Shown here in pieces: positions 61,427 through 64,000 of a DNA stretch of 64,000 nt. The position numbers were made by a program, and so were the translations under genes. The notes beneath the pieces were generated by a model. It did no database searches. It had not been told where the DNA came from and worked only from the letters and a program-made list of their open reading frames with translations. The DNA comes from an uncultured Roseburia sp. Lineage in GTDB: Bacteria > Bacillota > Clostridia > Lachnospirales > Lachnospiraceae. Location: NCBI GenBank assembly GCA_934309475.1, contig CAKRDK010000007.1, forward strand, positions 1 to 64,000, read 5' to 3'. Every line of letters starts with the position of its first letter. Position 1 is the stretch's first letter.

Positions 61427-64000
61427 ATGGCAATTTTGCTGTCTGTGTATACAGAACGCGCATTTCGTGAGATACGTCTGCCGATACAGAACAATTCGGA
61501 TTATGAGATAAAATTATATCAGAATATATATGGCCTGAGTAAAGACATCACATTACATTTAGAGGTCATCAACGATGAGTGGGAGTTCGTGGAGGATGCA
61601 GATTATAGTGTCTATCAGGGAAATGACAGTTACGAGAGACATCCACTGCAGGATAAGGACGTTTTGAGTATCTATACAGACAGTGAAATGATTTCCGTAG
61701 TTGTAAAGAAATTAGAGCAGGCATTCTACTCGTTTCAGAAATTTTCACTGGCAGGGTGGAACCGCATCACCATTGGAAAAAATACAACCAATGACATCTG
61801 CTATGAATATGCAGGGCTGGTGTCGCGTGAACATGCGGTTATGGAGCGCACATCGGAAGGTTTTGTTATCTGGAATAAAAGTGCCAATGGCATTTATGTA
61901 AATTCAGAGCGTGTCAAGGAAAAACAGCTTTTAAAATTCGGAGATTACATCAGCATTATCGGACTTCATCTTGTATATCTCGGTGATATTCTTGCCATCG
62001 ATTTACAGGGAGATTCCACGGTAATTAATGAGAAATTAAAAGTGTATCAGCCGGTTTTTCGTGAGAAAAAGCCGACAGAGCAGGCGGGGCATGTGACAGA
62101 AAAAGATGCAAGGGTTCTGCTTCACAGGGCACCGCGAAATATCGAAAAAATTGAGACCGACCCGATAGAAATTGAGTCGCCGCCTGCATTGGGCAAGACA
62201 AAGAAGCAGCCGGTTCTCATGACAATAGGACCGTCATTTACGATGGCAATTCCAATGCTGTTGGGATGTCTCCTGATGATGGGCGGAAATAGAGGTTCCG
62301 GTCTTACCATGTATTCTGGATTAGTTATGGCAGTATCCTCTGCGGCAGTGGGCGTAGTATGGGCACTGTTTTCTTTGCGTTACCAGAAAAAAGATGAGCG
62401 GGAGCAGGAATTGCACCGTTTTGAAGCATACGGAAGATATTTACAGCAAAAGTCGGATGAAGTAAAAAGTAAATATGAGAACAATGCAGCCGCCATGCGG
62501 AAAATGTATGAGAGCACCAGAGACTGCATCGGATATTTGGAGAACACCAATAAACTCTGGAACCGCAACACAAGACATGCGGACTTTTTAGCACCGAGAC
62601 TGGGTGTCGGGGATCTGCCGTTCCAGGCACCGATTGCGTGTGCCCCAAAGAAGTTTACACTGAATGAGGATAGCTTAGAGGAAAAGCCGCGTCTGATTCG
62701 CGAGAATTTTCATACGCTGTACGATGTGCCGGTGTGTATTGATATTTTGCGGAACCGCCTGATTGGTATTGTCGGTGGCGATTACTTAAAGGGTGCGATT
62801 GAGGTTGTAAAAAATCTTACCGTGCAGATAGCCGCCAACAACTGTTACACGGATGTGAAACTTGTCTATATTTACGACGGAAGTGCGTCCTCGAATCTTG
62901 GCAGATTTGATTTTGCAAAATGGCTTCCGCATGTCTGGTCGGAAGATAAGAAAATTCGTTACGTTGCGGCAGACAAGAATGAAGCGAGTGAAATTTTTTA
63001 TGAGATGGCGAAAGTATTCCGCCACCGTGACGAGACCGGAATTGTAAAAGAAGAGGGAATCCGCAAGCCTCACTTTGTCATGTTTCTGGTGAACCCGGAG
63101 ATGATGGAAGGCGAACTTATCTCAAAATATGTGTTTGAGATGCAGAAAAACTACGGATTGACGACATTTATCTTATCGGAGAACGTGGAAAGCCTGCCGA
63201 ACTTCTGTGAGGTCATCATTGAGAATGACGAGCAGTTCCAGGGAACGTATAATGTGTCCGCCCAGAAGGAAGAGAAGACGAAAATCACTTTCGACGAAGT
63301 CAGCGATAAGGAAGTTGATGATTTTGCAAGAGAACTCTCGAACTTCTATGTAAAAGAGGTAGAGACCGGCGGAGATATTCCGGCAGGACTTACCTTCTTT
63401 GAAATGTTTGGGGCAAAGAAATTAGAAGACTTAAACGTATTAGACCGCTGGAGAAAAAATCGTACTTACGAAAACATCCGGGGTATGATTGGTCAGAAAG
63501 CGGGCGGAACACCGTGTTATCTTGACCTTCATGAGAAATATCATGGACCGCACGGACTTGTAGCCGGAACGACAGGTTCCGGAAAATCAGAGACCTTGCA
63601 GACATATATGCTTTCCCTTGCGATGAACTACAGCCCGGACGATATTGGGTATTTTATTATCGACTACAAAGGTGGCGGAATGGCAAACCTATTTAACGGG
63701 CTGCCGCACTTAATCGGACAGATTTCCAACCTTTCCGGGAACCAGGTACACCGTGCCATGGTTTCTATCAAGAGTGAGAACCGCAGAAGACAGCGTGTTT
63801 TTAATGAATATGGTGTCAATAATATCAACTTGTATACAAAATTATACAAAAATAAAGAGGCTTCCATGCCGATACCGCACCTGTTTATCATCATCGACGA
63901 GTTTGCCGAGTTGAAACGGGAGGAGCCGGACTTCATGCGCGAGTTAATCAGTGTTGCGCAGGTAGGACGTTCCTTGGGAGTTCATCTGATTCTTGCAACT
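61427..64000 (+). CDS. essC: Type VII secretion ATPase EssC (partial, runs off the window)
   Basis: The first 858 residues of the FtsK/SpoIIIE-type motor. An FHA domain (about 105-185) has ITIGKNTTND, VSREH and NGIYVN. Two membrane helices are at about 262-316. The first ATPase domain has Walker A GTTGSGKS at 714-721 and Walker B HLFIIIDEFAEL. The remaining ATPase domains lie past the end. EssC recognises WXG100 substrates and drives their export. Its FHA could bind the phosphorylated TxxLG motifs of the locus. GGGAGGG and GAAAGG precede ATG 61427. Confidence 0.95.
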   Translation, partial: MAILLSVYTERAFREIRLPIQNNSDYEIKLYQNIYGLSKDITLHLEVINDEWEFVEDADYSVYQGNDSYERHPLQDKDVLSIYTDSEMISVVVKKLEQAFYSFQKFSLAGWNRITIGKNTTNDICYEYAGLVSREHAVMERTSEGFVIWNKSANGIYVNSERVKEKQLLKFGDYISIIGLHLVYLGDILAIDLQGDSTVINEKLKVYQPVFREKKPTEQAGHVTEKDARVLLHRAPRNIEKIETDPIEIESPPALGKTKKQPVLMTIGPSFTMAIPMLLGCLLMMGGNRGSGLTMYSGLVMAVSSAAVGVVWALFSLRYQKKDEREQELHRFEAYGRYLQQKSDEVKSKYENNAAAMRKMYESTRDCIGYLENTNKLWNRNTRHADFLAPRLGVGDLPFQAPIACAPKKFTLNEDSLEEKPRLIRENFHTLYDVPVCIDILRNRLIGIVGGDYLKGAIEVVKNLTVQIAANNCYTDVKLVYIYDGSASSNLGRFDFAKWLPHVWSEDKKIRYVAADKNEASEIFYEMAKVFRHRDETGIVKEEGIRKPHFVMFLVNPEMMEGELISKYVFEMQKNYGLTTFILSENVESLPNFCEVIIENDEQFQGTYNVSAQKEEKTKITFDEVSDKEVDDFARELSNFYVKEVETGGDIPAGLTFFEMFGAKKLEDLNVLDRWRKNRTYENIRGMIGQKAGGTPCYLDLHEKYHGPHGLVAGTTGSGKSETLQTYMLSLAMNYSPDDIGYFIIDYKGGGMANLFNGLPHLIGQISNLSGNQVHRAMVSIKSENRRRQRVFNEYGVNNINLYTKLYKNKEASMPIPHLFIIIDEFAELKREEPDFMRELISVAQVGRSLGVHLILAT

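Overview
The window is a chromosomal segment of a spore-forming, low-to-mid GC Bacillota, most likely a Lachnospiraceae-type Clostridium (family level is an inference). The signs are a SpoVT gene behind a sigma-G-like promoter, strong Shine-Dalgarno sites, sigma-A promoters of TTGACA/TATAAT type, a BceRS-BceAB-type module, and a type VII secretion system (T7SS) of the FHA/EssC kind. About 50 protein genes, one tRNA and many intergenic hairpins are readable. The window ends inside essC.

Layout. 1-5 kb: tRNA-Lys, a nucleotidyltransferase-like gene cut by an amber codon, an EamA transporter, a GNAT enzyme, a LytTR regulator and DAHP synthase. 4.8-9.7 kb: response regulator, intramembrane-sensing kinase and ABC transporter of the peptide-antibiotic detoxification type. 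9.7-12.7 kb (minus): a cNMP-binding protein, a CHASE2-class III cyclase and a sugar isomerase-like protein in one operon. 12.9-14.9 kb: S66 carboxypeptidase and CPBP protease. 15.0-17.9 kb (minus): a T7SS effector-like operon (helical-hairpin/glycine-zipper protein, DUF4176, membrane protein, FliD-like protein). 18-28.8 kb: NfeD, patatin, dehydrogenase, zinc phospholipase-like protein, radical SAM protein, flippase-like protein, LTA-synthase-like sulfatase, aldo/keto reductase and HAD phosphatase. 29-31.8 kb: ArsR-type regulator, HMA chaperone and P1B ATPase with two matching operators. 32-36.5 kb: EamA, TrkA and TrkH. 36.7-43 kb: an ABC sugar importer and LacZ. 43.3-45.6 kb: a GNAT-RsgA fusion and SpoVT.

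45.7-64 kb: the main T7SS locus. It encodes a PP2C phosphatase, a membrane Ser/Thr kinase with EssB-like layout, a membrane protein with repeated ETTLLG motifs, two nearly identical pairs of WXG100 proteins, a lysozyme-like putative substrate, a lipoprotein, a 1999-residue Ig-like surface protein, an FHA protein fused to a dead trypsin-like domain, a second FHA protein, and EssC with its own FHA domain.

The most interesting signals are: (i) a complete-looking phospho-threonine circuit (kinase, phosphatase, repeated TxxLG tails, three FHA proteins) built into a T7SS locus; (ii) a 37-bp element placed exactly 4 bp upstream of the -35 box in three places, before both WXG100 pairs and before the distant effector operon, which defines a T7SS regulon; (iii) a 301-bp multi-branched inverted-repeat element and its 83-bp short relative. 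Gene functions are from recognised motifs read by eye; no database search was run.
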